Shown one piece after another: positions 35,321-42,533 of a stretch of DNA of 64,000 nucleotides. The position numbers and the translations under genes were made by a program. The DNA comes from Nitrospira sp. (GTDB taxonomy: Bacteria; Nitrospirota; Nitrospiria; Nitrospirales; Nitrospiraceae), in contig JARFXR010000002.1 of NCBI GenBank assembly GCA_029194535.1, forward strand, positions 806,001-870,000, written 5' to 3'. The notes beneath the pieces are model-generated. The model was not told the DNA's origin. It searched no databases and was given only the letters and a program-made list of their open reading frames with translations. The number at the start of each line of letters is the position of its first letter. Position 1 is the stretch's first letter.

Positions 35321-35715
35321 AGGTGATGCTGGACACCAACATCTGCATCTATCTCATCAAGCAACAACCTCCTGCGGTCATTGAGCGATTCTTTTCCTAT
35401 CCAGTCGGCGACATCGGGATTTCCAGTATCAGTGTCTCAGAGCTGGCTTATGGAGTGAGTAAGAGTCGCCACTCCACCAAGAATCGGCTCGCGCTGGAGC
35501 AGTTTCTCGCCTCGCTGGAGGTGACCTCTTTCGACCGAGAGGCGGCCTTTTCATACGGTCGATTGCGATCCCAACTGGAACTGAAGGGGAGCCTTATCGG
35601 TTCGATGGATATGCTCATCGCCGCCCATGCGCTGAGTCTGGGAGTCCGGCTCGTCACCAACAACCTCAGGGAGTTCCGGCGCGTCCCAGGATTACGGGTC
35701 GAAAACTGGGTATAG
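35317..35715 (+). CDS. vapC: VapC-type PIN-domain ribonuclease toxin
   Basis: 132 aa PIN domain. Acidic residues expected for Mg2+ binding are visible: D6 in MLDTNICIYLI, E in SISVSELAYG, and D in GSMDMLIAAHA; the fourth position is in TNNLREF near the conserved RRVPGLRVENW end. The start codon at 35317 overlaps the vapB stop. VapC toxins cleave tRNA or rRNA. The stop codon is followed after one base by copy 2 of the structured repeat. Confidence 0.9.
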   Translation: MKVMLDTNICIYLIKQQPPAVIERFFSYPVGDIGISSISVSELAYGVSKSRHSTKNRLALEQFLASLEVTSFDREAAFSYGRLRSQLELKGSLIGSMDMLIAAHALSLGVRLVTNNLREFRRVPGLRVENWV

Positions 35716-35716
35716 A

Positions 35717-36063
35717 ACCAGGCTCGCTGCGCCCGCCTCTCTCCCGCGCGTCAATTCGACCGTTCTAGTCTCACACCTGCTTGGCATCGAAACTCGTTCC
35801 GTTCCATGCTTGCATGAACGGAACGTCGAACATCGATGCCACTCGCAAAAGGCGAGACGCAGTCGCTCGACAGAACGGTGCCCGAATTGCCGCAACGGTC
35901 GAGAGCCAGGCGCAGCGGGCGCGCAAGAGTAATGAAGATGGACGCCCATGTCGTCCGTCTCAGTCCGCATCCCTTCCAGGCGAGCCAAGATGGGTGGATA
36001 ACAAGAAGAGTGATTGTCCGAGCAGCCGCGATTCGCTGAACCGGACTCACGTGGCGGGCTTAG
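35717..36063. repeat. Structured three-helix repeat, copy 2 (after vapC)
   Basis: Same order of helices as copy 1: outer ACCGTTCT (35759-35766) with AGAACGGT (35872-35879); middle GGCATCGA (35783-35790) with TCGATGCC (35833-35840); inner GTTCCGTTC (35796-35804) with GAACGGAAC (35816-35824), with an extra ATGC/GCAT tip. The right flank AACCGGACTCACG is displaced by about 130 bp of extra sequence relative to copy 1. Confidence 0.8.
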
Positions 36064-36204
36064 GAGGCCGGAGAACCGACACCCCGAAAGGAAGAGCCTT
36101 GGCAGATTACATATGCATATGGAGGACAAACCGGACGCTGCAGCACTCGGGCAAGCCAGGAAGTCATTGTGTGGACAAGACGACACTTTCTCCCTGAAAT
36201 CACC

Positions 36205-36234
36205 TTGACTTAGCGTAGTTCCAACGGCTACTCT
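36205..36234 (+). promoter_or_regulatory. Candidate promoter for midA-nuo operon
   Basis: TTGACT (36205-36210), 18-bp spacer, TACTCT (36229-36234). It is the best sigma-70-like match in the region upstream of midA and the nuo genes. Confidence 0.4.
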
Positions 36235-36273
36235 AGCCCCCTCTTTTCTTGTGGTGACGGGTAAGATTTGCCC

Positions 36274-36304
36274 GACGGCTCTTGGTGTCTATACAAGAGC
36301 CGTC
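36274..36304 (+). promoter_or_regulatory. 11-bp hairpin in the midA leader
   Basis: GACGGCTCTTG (36274-36284) pairs perfectly with CAAGAGCCGTC (36294-36304), 9-base loop, not followed by a T-run. It overlaps the upstream TTG that would otherwise extend midA, arguing for the later GTG start. It may stabilise or regulate the leader. Confidence 0.5.
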
Positions 36305-36341
36305 GCCGGTGCGGCAGTTCTCGCAGCAAGGAGTGCCTCCT

Positions 36342-37607
36342 GTGGCAATCACAGGCCATCCACAACTCACGGCCGCCATCGTCTCGGAGATCACGTCGTC
36401 GGGTCCGATGCCCTTTGTCCGATTCATGGACCTCGCGCTCTATCATCCTCAGTATGGGTATTACATGCGTCCGCCCGAAGCGGGTACGGAGCGAATCGGC
36501 TGGTCCGGGGACTTTTATACAAGCTCGGACGTCCATCCCATTCTCGGGCAGACACTGGCCAGACAGGCGCAGCAGATCGACGCGCTGCTCGGACATCCCG
36601 ACCCTTTCACGGTCGTTGAAATGGGGCCCGGCAAGGGCCTGTTGGCTGCGCATTTCCTGTCCGCTTGTGAGGCAGAGGGATTCGATGTGTGGGGACGGCG
36701 CCTGCGCTACGTCTTGGTCGAACGAAGTCCCGCGATGCGCGCCGTCCAAGAGCATCACCTTCAACGCTGGTCGAGACGGGACGGGCTGGTCGCCTGGCTT
36801 GAGGACATGGCCCGTCTCCCTCAGGACAGGACGGTGGGTGTGATGTTCAGCAACGAGCTGATCGACGCGTTTCCCGTTCACCGCGTCGAAGTGTCCGGAG
36901 GGGTCCTCAAAGAACTGTTCGTGGACTACCAGGAGGGCCGGTTTGTCGAATGTCTCCAGCCACCGTCGGATCCGGCGCTTGCCGCGTACTTGGCGCGCCT
37001 CGACCTTGTCCTGCCGGAAGGCTATCGGACCGAAATCAATCTGCGCGCGCGCGACTGGATGGCCCGCGTGGCCGGCAGCCTTTCCCGCGGAGTGGTCCTC
37101 ACCATCGACTACGGACACTCCGCGCAGGACCTGTACGGGCCGGACCGCGCCAGAGGCACGCTGCTCTGTTACCACTCGCAATTGACGTCCGAGGATCCGT
37201 ATACGCGGGTCGGGCTCCAGGACATGACCTCCCACGTCGATTTCACCAGCCTGGCCTTGGCGGGACAGGAGGCGGGCCTTTCCCTGACGGGATTCACGAA
37301 CCAAATGAGTTTTCTCATGGGCCTCGGCGTTGAGGAACTGATCGGCCGGCTCGAACCGGAAAGTCCTGAGTTGTTCGCCGCCCTGCACTTGCTCCAACCC
37401 AACGGCATGGGCCGGACTTTCAAGATCTTGGTGCAGCACAAGGCCATGACGGAACCGCAACTCGACGGGTTGACCTTCAAACCATTCTTCGGTGACGCGC
37501 TCACGCCGGTCAGCGAGCCTCGCGGAGACATGGGTGAGCTGACGAATGCAGAATTGTCCTGCGCTTCAGGCTTCACGCTTCACGCTTCACGAGGCCCGCA
37601 TGGGTAG
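36342..37607 (+). CDS. MidA/NDUFAF7-family SAM-dependent methyltransferase
   Basis: 421 aa. GTG 36342 is chosen because AAGGAG lies eight bases upstream and the protein then begins where family members do. Family signatures: PFVRFMDLALYHPQYGYYM near the N-terminus, SAM-binding VVEMGPGKGLLA, then SNELIDAFPVH and TIDYGH. In mitochondria NDUFAF7 methylates an arginine of complex I subunit NDUFS2, the NuoD homolog. This gene overlaps nuoA by 8 bp, so a similar role on NuoCD is a reasonable inference. The extreme C-terminus is encoded by heptad repeats (GCTTCAC). Confidence 0.82.
   Translation: MAITGHPQLTAAIVSEITSSGPMPFVRFMDLALYHPQYGYYMRPPEAGTERIGWSGDFYTSSDVHPILGQTLARQAQQIDALLGHPDPFTVVEMGPGKGLLAAHFLSACEAEGFDVWGRRLRYVLVERSPAMRAVQEHHLQRWSRRDGLVAWLEDMARLPQDRTVGVMFSNELIDAFPVHRVEVSGGVLKELFVDYQEGRFVECLQPPSDPALAAYLARLDLVLPEGYRTEINLRARDWMARVAGSLSRGVVLTIDYGHSAQDLYGPDRARGTLLCYHSQLTSEDPYTRVGLQDMTSHVDFTSLALAGQEAGLSLTGFTNQMSFLMGLGVEELIGRLEPESPELFAALHLLQPNGMGRTFKILVQHKAMTEPQLDGLTFKPFFGDALTPVSEPRGDMGELTNAELSCASGFTLHASRGPHG
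37563..37590. repeat. Heptad repeats at the midA/nuoA junction
   Basis: Four in-phase 7-mers (GCTTCAG, then GCTTCAC three times) inside the last codons of midA, ending nine bases before the nuoA ATG. They replace a recognisable nuoA ribosome binding site. Confidence 0.8.
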
Positions 37608-37971
37608 CGAATCGGTTCCTGCAAATTATCTTCCGATCCTGCTGTTCATCGGGATTGCGATGGCGTTCGGCGCCGTCTCGCTGCTCGCCGGCCGCCTCGT
37701 CCGGCCGAGCCGGCCGTATCGCGCCAAGCTCAGCCCTTACGAGAGCGGCAGTCCCTTGTTTTCCGACGCCCGCATTCAGTTCCCGATGCGATACTACATC
37801 ATCGCCATGCTGTTCGTGATTTTCGATATCGAGGTCATCTTCATTCTGCCTTGGGCCGTGCGGTTTCAATCGTTGGGACTCCTGGGCTTGGTGGAAATGC
37901 TGGTGTTCATAGGGATTCTCTTGGTGGGACTCTGGTATGCATGGAAGAAGGGAGCGTTGGAATGGGACTGA
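37600..37971 (+). CDS. nuoA: NADH-quinone oxidoreductase subunit A
   Basis: 123 aa, three membrane helices. Characteristic segment YESGSPLFSDARIQFPMRYYIIAMLFVIFDIEVIFILPWA (quoted in part as YESG, FDIEV). Membrane subunit near the quinone channel of complex I. The start ATG lies inside the end of midA. First nuo gene of a complete set. Confidence 0.95.
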   Translation: MGSESVPANYLPILLFIGIAMAFGAVSLLAGRLVRPSRPYRAKLSPYESGSPLFSDARIQFPMRYYIIAMLFVIFDIEVIFILPWAVRFQSLGLLGLVEMLVFIGILLVGLWYAWKKGALEWD

Positions 37972-37972
37972 G

Positions 37973-38046
37973 CGGGTCCTGCCGCCGACCAGCCCAGCCG
38001 GCTTCGCACCCCGCCCGGTGTGTGGCCCCGCTGCAGGCGGCTGGGC
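37973..38046. repeat. Intergenic repeat between nuoA and nuoB (inverted copy before nuoL)
   Basis: About 73 bp that reappears in inverted orientation at 47838-47910; shared blocks include CGGGTCCTG, CGCCGACCAGCCC, TCGCACCCCGCC and CCCCGCTGC. Non-coding, function unknown. Confidence 0.75.
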
Positions 38047-38113
38047 GCCCAGGTCGCCGTCACCCGCTCATCTCATTCTTTGAGGGGTGTGGAGAAACAT
38101 GCCGAGGCCGGTC

Positions 38114-38141
38114 CTCGGCACTCAGCACTCAGCACTCAGCA
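38114..38141. repeat. Heptad repeats upstream of nuoB
   Basis: CTCGGCA followed by three exact CTCAGCA units, ending 15 bases before the nuoB ATG. Same family as the array before hpnA at 44-74. Confidence 0.8.
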
Positions 38142-38155
38142 CTGGAGCGAGCGCG

Positions 38156-38635
38156 ATGAGCTTTTTGGAACGACAGCTCGACGCGAACATCATTACGACC
38201 AATCTCGACGCGGTCGTGAATTGGGCCAGAAAGTCCGCCCTGTGGCCGATGACGTTCGGTCTGGCCTGCTGCGCCATCGAGATGATCGCCAGCGTCTCCT
38301 CTCGCTACGACATCGACCGGTTCGGGGCCGGCGTCTTTCGGGCCTCGCCTCGGCAGTCGGATCTCATGATCGTGGCCGGCACGGTCACGCGCAAAATGGC
38401 GCCGGTCATCCGCCGCATCTACGACCAGATGCCGGAGCCTCGGTATGTGATCTCCATGGGATCCTGCGCCACGTCCGGCAATCACTACAACAGCTACGCC
38501 GTCGTTCAGGGGGTCGATCAGATCGTGCCGGTCGATGTGTACGTCCCGGGCTGCCCGCCCCGTCCCGAAGCGTTGCTCGACGGGCTGCTGAAACTGCAGG
38601 AGAAGATCCAGCGGGAAAAAGTGTTCGTCAAATAG
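38156..38635 (+). CDS. nuoB: NADH-quinone oxidoreductase subunit B
   Basis: 159 aa peripheral subunit holding cluster N2. Ligand cysteines: adjacent CC in [10 protein letters not shown] in GSCATSG and C in [11 protein letters not shown] 38156 is preferred over an upstream in-frame ATG whose codons are in the heptad repeat region; GGAGCGAGCGCG precedes it. Confidence 0.95.
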   Translation: MSFLERQLDANIITTNLDAVVNWARKSALWPMTFGLACCAIEMIASVSSRYDIDRFGAGVFRASPRQSDLMIVAGTVTRKMAPVIRRIYDQMPEPRYVISMGSCATSGNHYNSYAVVQGVDQIVPVDVYVPGCPPRPEALLDGLLKLQEKIQREKVFVK

Positions 38636-38720
38636 CGGCGCGGGGAACGACATCGGAACAGCCTCGGGGAGATTCCTTCGCGGTGCCGCCCCGAGGCTTG
38701 TCGCCGATATAAAGTGTGTC

Positions 38721-40472
38721 ATGCAATCACTGATTGAAACGCTGATGACGCGGTTTCCCAAGGCCGTCCTGTCCGTCCAAGCGGACACGGAGCGATCGGA
38801 AGTCTCGATCGACGTCGCGGCGGAGCACATGCTCGAATTGAGCCGGTTCCTCCACGACGAGCCGGAAGCCTCGTTCAACCATCTCACCGATATCTGTTCC
38901 GTGGACTACCCGGAGGACCAACAGCGGTTTGAAGTCGTCTATCATCTCCATTCCCTTTCCAGAAACCGACGGCTCCGCCTGAAGGCGCGGCTGTCGGAAG
39001 CCAATCCGACGATCGCCTCCGTCACGCCCGTGTGGAAGGGCGCCGAGTTTCTGGAACGTGAAGTCTACGACATGATGGGCATACGCTTCGCCGGGCATCC
39101 GGACCTCCGGCGCATTCTCATGCCGGATGACTATGACGAAGGCTTTCCCTTGCGAAAAGACTTCCCTGCCGAAGGGCGCGGGTGGCGCAGCCAGTTCGAC
39201 TTCATTCCCCGGCTGGACGAGCCGCCGTCCGACTCCGCGGACAGCGAGATTCCCGAGAGCCAGAAGCAGGCCTTTCGGGCCGAGCAGGAGCGACCGGGGT
39301 CCCTGCGCCGGGAAGAACTGCTGCTCAACATGGGGCCGCAACATCCCAGCACGCACGGCGTGCTGCGCGTCGTCTTGGAATTGGACGGCGAACGGATCGT
39401 GAAGGCCACACCCGATCTCGGTTACCTGCATCGGGGAGTGGAAAAGCTTTCCGAAGGGCTGGCCTACATGCAGATCATTCCTCATACCGACCGGCTCGAC
39501 TACGTCTGCGCGATGGCCAACAATTACGCCTACGTGCGGGCCGTGGAGAAGCTGCTCGGGATTACGCTTCCGGAACGGGCGGAATACATTCGGACAATCG
39601 TGGCCGAAATGCAGCGGATCGTCGGACATCTGTTCTGGCTTGGCACGCAGGCGCTGGACATCGGCGCCATGACGGTCTTTTTCTGGACGTTTCGCGAGCG
39701 CGAGGTGCTGCTCGACCTGTTCGAGAAGCTCTGCGGCGCGCGCCTCACGCTGAACTACTATCGGATCGGCGGGGTGGACAGCGATTTGACGCCGGAGCTG
39801 ATCCAACGGCTCAAGACCTTCTTGGCGACATTCCCCGACATGGTAAGGGAATACGATTCGCTGATCGCCTCGAACCGGATCTGGCTCGGGCGGACCAAGA
39901 ATGTCGCGGTGATCTCGGCCGAGGATGCCATCAACTTCGGCTGCACCGGGCCGGTGCTGCGAGGATCGGGCGTCGCCTACGACATCCGCAAGGCCGAGCC
40001 GTACGGAGTGTACGACAAGGTCGACTGGGAAGTGCCGATCGGCAAAAAAGGCGATACCTATGACCGGTATTGGGTCCGGATGGAAGAAATGCGGCAAAGC
40101 GCGCGGATCATTCAGCAGTGTCTCGATCAATTGCCGCCCGGCGCGATCATGGCGGATGCTCCGCAGTACATTCCTCCGCCGAAGCCCCACGTCATGCGGG
40201 ACATGGAGAGTCTGATCCATCACTTCATCATCTTCACCCAGGGACTGAAGCCCCCGAAGGCCGAGACCTATTGCGGGACCGAGGCGCCGAAAGGCGAGCT
40301 GGGCTTCTTCATCGTCAGCGACGGCTCCGCCCGTCCCTATCGGCTGAAGATCCGATCCCCTTCGTTCGTACATATGGGCGCCTTCGACCACATGGCTCGA
40401 GGCTATCTGATTTCGGACATCATCACGATTTTCGGCACGTACGATATCGTCATGGGCGAGTGCGACCGCTGA
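38721..40472 (+). CDS. nuoCD: NADH-quinone oxidoreductase fused subunits C/D
   Basis: 583 aa fusion. Residues 1-180 are NuoC (30-kDa subunit, with EREVYDMMGIRFAGHPDLRRILMPDDY cited by ends), an acidic linker follows, and residues about 200-583 are NuoD (49-kDa, quinone-site subunit) starting near NMGPQHPSTHGVLR and including LDYVCAMANNYAYV and DSLIASNRIW. A fused CD is also found in E. coli. Possible target of the adjacent MidA methyltransferase. Confidence 0.95.
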   Translation: MQSLIETLMTRFPKAVLSVQADTERSEVSIDVAAEHMLELSRFLHDEPEASFNHLTDICSVDYPEDQQRFEVVYHLHSLSRNRRLRLKARLSEANPTIASVTPVWKGAEFLEREVYDMMGIRFAGHPDLRRILMPDDYDEGFPLRKDFPAEGRGWRSQFDFIPRLDEPPSDSADSEIPESQKQAFRAEQERPGSLRREELLLNMGPQHPSTHGVLRVVLELDGERIVKATPDLGYLHRGVEKLSEGLAYMQIIPHTDRLDYVCAMANNYAYVRAVEKLLGITLPERAEYIRTIVAEMQRIVGHLFWLGTQALDIGAMTVFFWTFREREVLLDLFEKLCGARLTLNYYRIGGVDSDLTPELIQRLKTFLATFPDMVREYDSLIASNRIWLGRTKNVAVISAEDAINFGCTGPVLRGSGVAYDIRKAEPYGVYDKVDWEVPIGKKGDTYDRYWVRMEEMRQSARIIQQCLDQLPPGAIMADAPQYIPPPKPHVMRDMESLIHHFIIFTQGLKPPKAETYCGTEAPKGELGFFIVSDGSARPYRLKIRSPSFVHMGAFDHMARGYLISDIITIFGTYDIVMGECDR

Positions 40473-40550
40473 GACAGGGGATATTGAAAGGAGTTCCGTT
40501 CATGGTTCGACAGGCTCACCGCGAACGAACTTCTGGGACGCAACGCTAGC

Positions 40551-40578
40551 TATTCGACATTCAACATTAGACCTTGAC
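40551..40578. repeat. Heptad repeats overlapping the nuoE start
   Basis: In-phase 7-mers TATTCGA, CATTCAA, CATTAGA, CCTTGAC. The TTG start codon of nuoE (40574) lies within the last unit. The preceding 50 bp contain a small hairpin (GTTCG/CGAAC) after an AAAGGAG that no longer faces a nuo start. Confidence 0.6.
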
Positions 40579-41131
40579 CGTTCAGGATGCCTACATGTTG
40601 ATGAAGAAATACAAGTCTGAGATCGAAAGCATCCTGAGCCGCTATCCGGTAAAACGGTCGGCGCTGATTCCACTGCTCTATCTGGCACAGCGGGATGAAG
40701 GCTACCTGACGGAAGCGGCAATGACCGAAATCGCCGGCCTCCTTCGGTTGACGCCGCCGCAGGTCTACGAGACCGCCACCTTCTATACCATGTTGAATCT
40801 CAAGAAGGTGGGGACGCACCACATTCAAGTCTGCAAGTCGCTAATGTGCGCGCTGGTCGGCTCGGACACCGTGATCGGCTGGATCAAGGCGAAGCTGGGT
40901 ATCGGGCCCGGCGAGACCACGGCCGACGGTCTGTTCACCCTGTCCGCGGTGGAATGCCTGGCGGCCTGCGGGACCGGCCCGATGATGCAGATCAACGACG
41001 CCTATTACGAACGGTTGACCGAGGAGAAGGTGGATCGGATTCTGGCCGATCTTCGCACGACCGGGTCGAGCGCGCTGAAGAGCGGGCCGTTCATGTGGCC
41101 GGAACCGCCGCCCGCGAAGCAGGGGGTGTGA
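40574..41131 (+). CDS. nuoE: NADH-quinone oxidoreductase subunit E
   Basis: 185 aa thioredoxin-like 2Fe-2S subunit. Cluster N1a cysteines: CKSLMC (about residues 88-93) and C-x3-C in VECLAACGTGP (about 129-133). The start is uncertain: TTG 40574 gives the length quoted, while ATG codons at 40595 and 40601 are alternatives; none has a clear ribosome binding site because the region is repeats. Confidence 0.92.
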   Translation: MTVQDAYMLMKKYKSEIESILSRYPVKRSALIPLLYLAQRDEGYLTEAAMTEIAGLLRLTPPQVYETATFYTMLNLKKVGTHHIQVCKSLMCALVGSDTVIGWIKAKLGIGPGETTADGLFTLSAVECLAACGTGPMMQINDAYYERLTEEKVDRILADLRTTGSSALKSGPFMWPEPPPAKQGV

Positions 41132-41182
41132 AGCGAGGCTCGTATCTCGTCGTTTGCGGAAACGAAATCTGAGAAGCCCTGC

Positions 41183-41210
41183 GCTTCACGAACGATGCTT
41201 CACGAAAGTA
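41183..41210. repeat. Heptad-like repeats upstream of nuoF
   Basis: GCTTCAC, GAACGAT, GCTTCAC, GAAAGTA in phase, ending five bases before the nuoF ATG. GCTTCAC is the same unit as at the midA/nuoA junction. Confidence 0.65.
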
Positions 41211-41214
41211 CACC

Positions 41215-42522
41215 ATGGCGAACCACGAACTGATTCTTCTGAAAAACATGATGCAACCCGGCTATACCGGCTCGCTTGCCGACTACGAGCGGGCGGGCGG
41301 CTATCAGGCGCTCAGAAAGACGCTCGGCAAGATCGCCCCGGTCGACGTCACGGCCATCGTCATGAAATCCGGGCTCCGGGGCCGCGGCGGAGCCGGCTTT
41401 CCGACCGGCGTGAAATGGGGTTTTCTTCCCAAGGATCACCAGGGTCCGCGGTATCTGTGCTGCAACGCCGACGAGAGCGAGCCGGGCACGTTCAAAGATC
41501 GGCAGCTCATGGAGCGGGATCCCCACCAGCTCCTGGAAGGCATCGTCCTGGCCGGCTACGCCATCGGGGCCGAAGCCACCTACATTTATATCCGGGGCGA
41601 GATGGTGCTGGGCGCCACAATCCTGGAGCGGGCGATCGAGGAAGCCCGATCGGCCGGCTATGTCGGCAAGAATATCCTCGGCACAGGCGTCACCGTCGAG
41701 ATCGTCGTCCACCGCGGAGCCGGGGCCTACATTTGCGGTGAAGAGACCGCGCTTCTCGAATCCCTGGAAGGCAAACGCGGCCTGCCGCGCGTCAAGCCTC
41801 CGTTTCCCGCCACGCACGGTCTATACAACAAGCCGACCGTCGTCAACAATGTGGAGACACTGGCGAACCTCCCGCACATTCTCAGTCGCGGCGCCGAATG
41901 GTTCGCGTCGATCGGCTCCCCGCCCAAGAGCACGGGCACGAGGATCTTCTGCGTCAGCGGACATGTGAAGCGGCCGGGCAATTACGAAGTGCCCATGGGC
42001 GTGACGTTTCGCGAGTTGATCTACGAACAGGCCGGCGGGATGCGGGGAGACAAACCCATCAAAGCCTTTATACCGGGCGGCGCGTCGGCGCCGTTTTTGA
42101 CCCCGGCCCATCTCGACGTAAAACTCGACTTTGAATCGGTGGCGGCGGCCGGCTCCATGCTGGGCTCCGGCGGCGTCACGGTGATGGAAGAAGGGACCAG
42201 CATGGTCTGGGCCGCGCTCCGGCTTATGGAATTTTTCTACCACGAGTCCTGCGGCAAGTGCACGCCCTGCCGTGAAGGCAGCTCCTGGCTGGTCCAGACC
42301 ATGCGCCGCATTGTAGCCAAACAGGGCCGGGCGCAGGATCTTGAAACGTTGACGGATCTGTGCAAGAACATCGCCGGCCGCACGGTCTGCGCCTTCGGCG
42401 ACGCCGAGGTCGCGCCCATCATGAGCACATTGAAACATTGGCGCCAAGAGTATGTGGCGCTGATTCACGAGGCGGAAGCGGCGAATCTCATCAAATCGAT
42501 CCCGGTGGGAGCAACGCGCTAG
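41215..42522 (+). CDS. nuoF: NADH-quinone oxidoreductase subunit F
   Basis: 435 aa NADH-binding subunit. FMN/NADH region with GRGGAGFPTGVKWGF and CNADESEPGTFKDR, and the N3 4Fe-4S motif ESCGKCTPCREG with the distant cysteine in GRTVCAFGDAE. Presence of E, F and G shows a NADH-oxidising complex I rather than a truncated 11-subunit form. Confidence 0.96.
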   Translation: MANHELILLKNMMQPGYTGSLADYERAGGYQALRKTLGKIAPVDVTAIVMKSGLRGRGGAGFPTGVKWGFLPKDHQGPRYLCCNADESEPGTFKDRQLMERDPHQLLEGIVLAGYAIGAEATYIYIRGEMVLGATILERAIEEARSAGYVGKNILGTGVTVEIVVHRGAGAYICGEETALLESLEGKRGLPRVKPPFPATHGLYNKPTVVNNVETLANLPHILSRGAEWFASIGSPPKSTGTRIFCVSGHVKRPGNYEVPMGVTFRELIYEQAGGMRGDKPIKAFIPGGASAPFLTPAHLDVKLDFESVAAAGSMLGSGGVTVMEEGTSMVWAALRLMEFFYHESCGKCTPCREGSSWLVQTMRRIVAKQGRAQDLETLTDLCKNIAGRTVCAFGDAEVAPIMSTLKHWRQEYVALIHEAEAANLIKSIPVGATR

Positions 42523-42533
42523 GGACGAATCTC

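Larger units (their letters stand above)
35716..36341. other. 626-bp intergenic region between vapC and midA
   Basis: Holds structured repeat copy 2 (35717-36063), a 12-bp palindrome CATATGCATATG (36110-36121), a promoter candidate (36205-36234) and a hairpin (36274-36304). No credible gene is seen in any frame. Confidence 0.65.

Noticed and set aside
34743-36063. Integron cassette with attC sites around vapBC
   Set aside because: The gene-plus-repeat layout is similar, but canonical core sites GTTRRRY/RYYYAAC are not at the ends of the repeats, and no integrase is in the window.
36282-36341. Upstream TTG/GTG start for midA
   Set aside because: The region forms an 11-bp hairpin and the extra residues are not part of the family; GTG 36342 has a good ribosome site.
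38727-40391. 554-codon open frame antisense to nuoCD
   Set aside because: Antisense frame of a conserved gene with no motifs; long frames are expected in GC-rich coding DNA.
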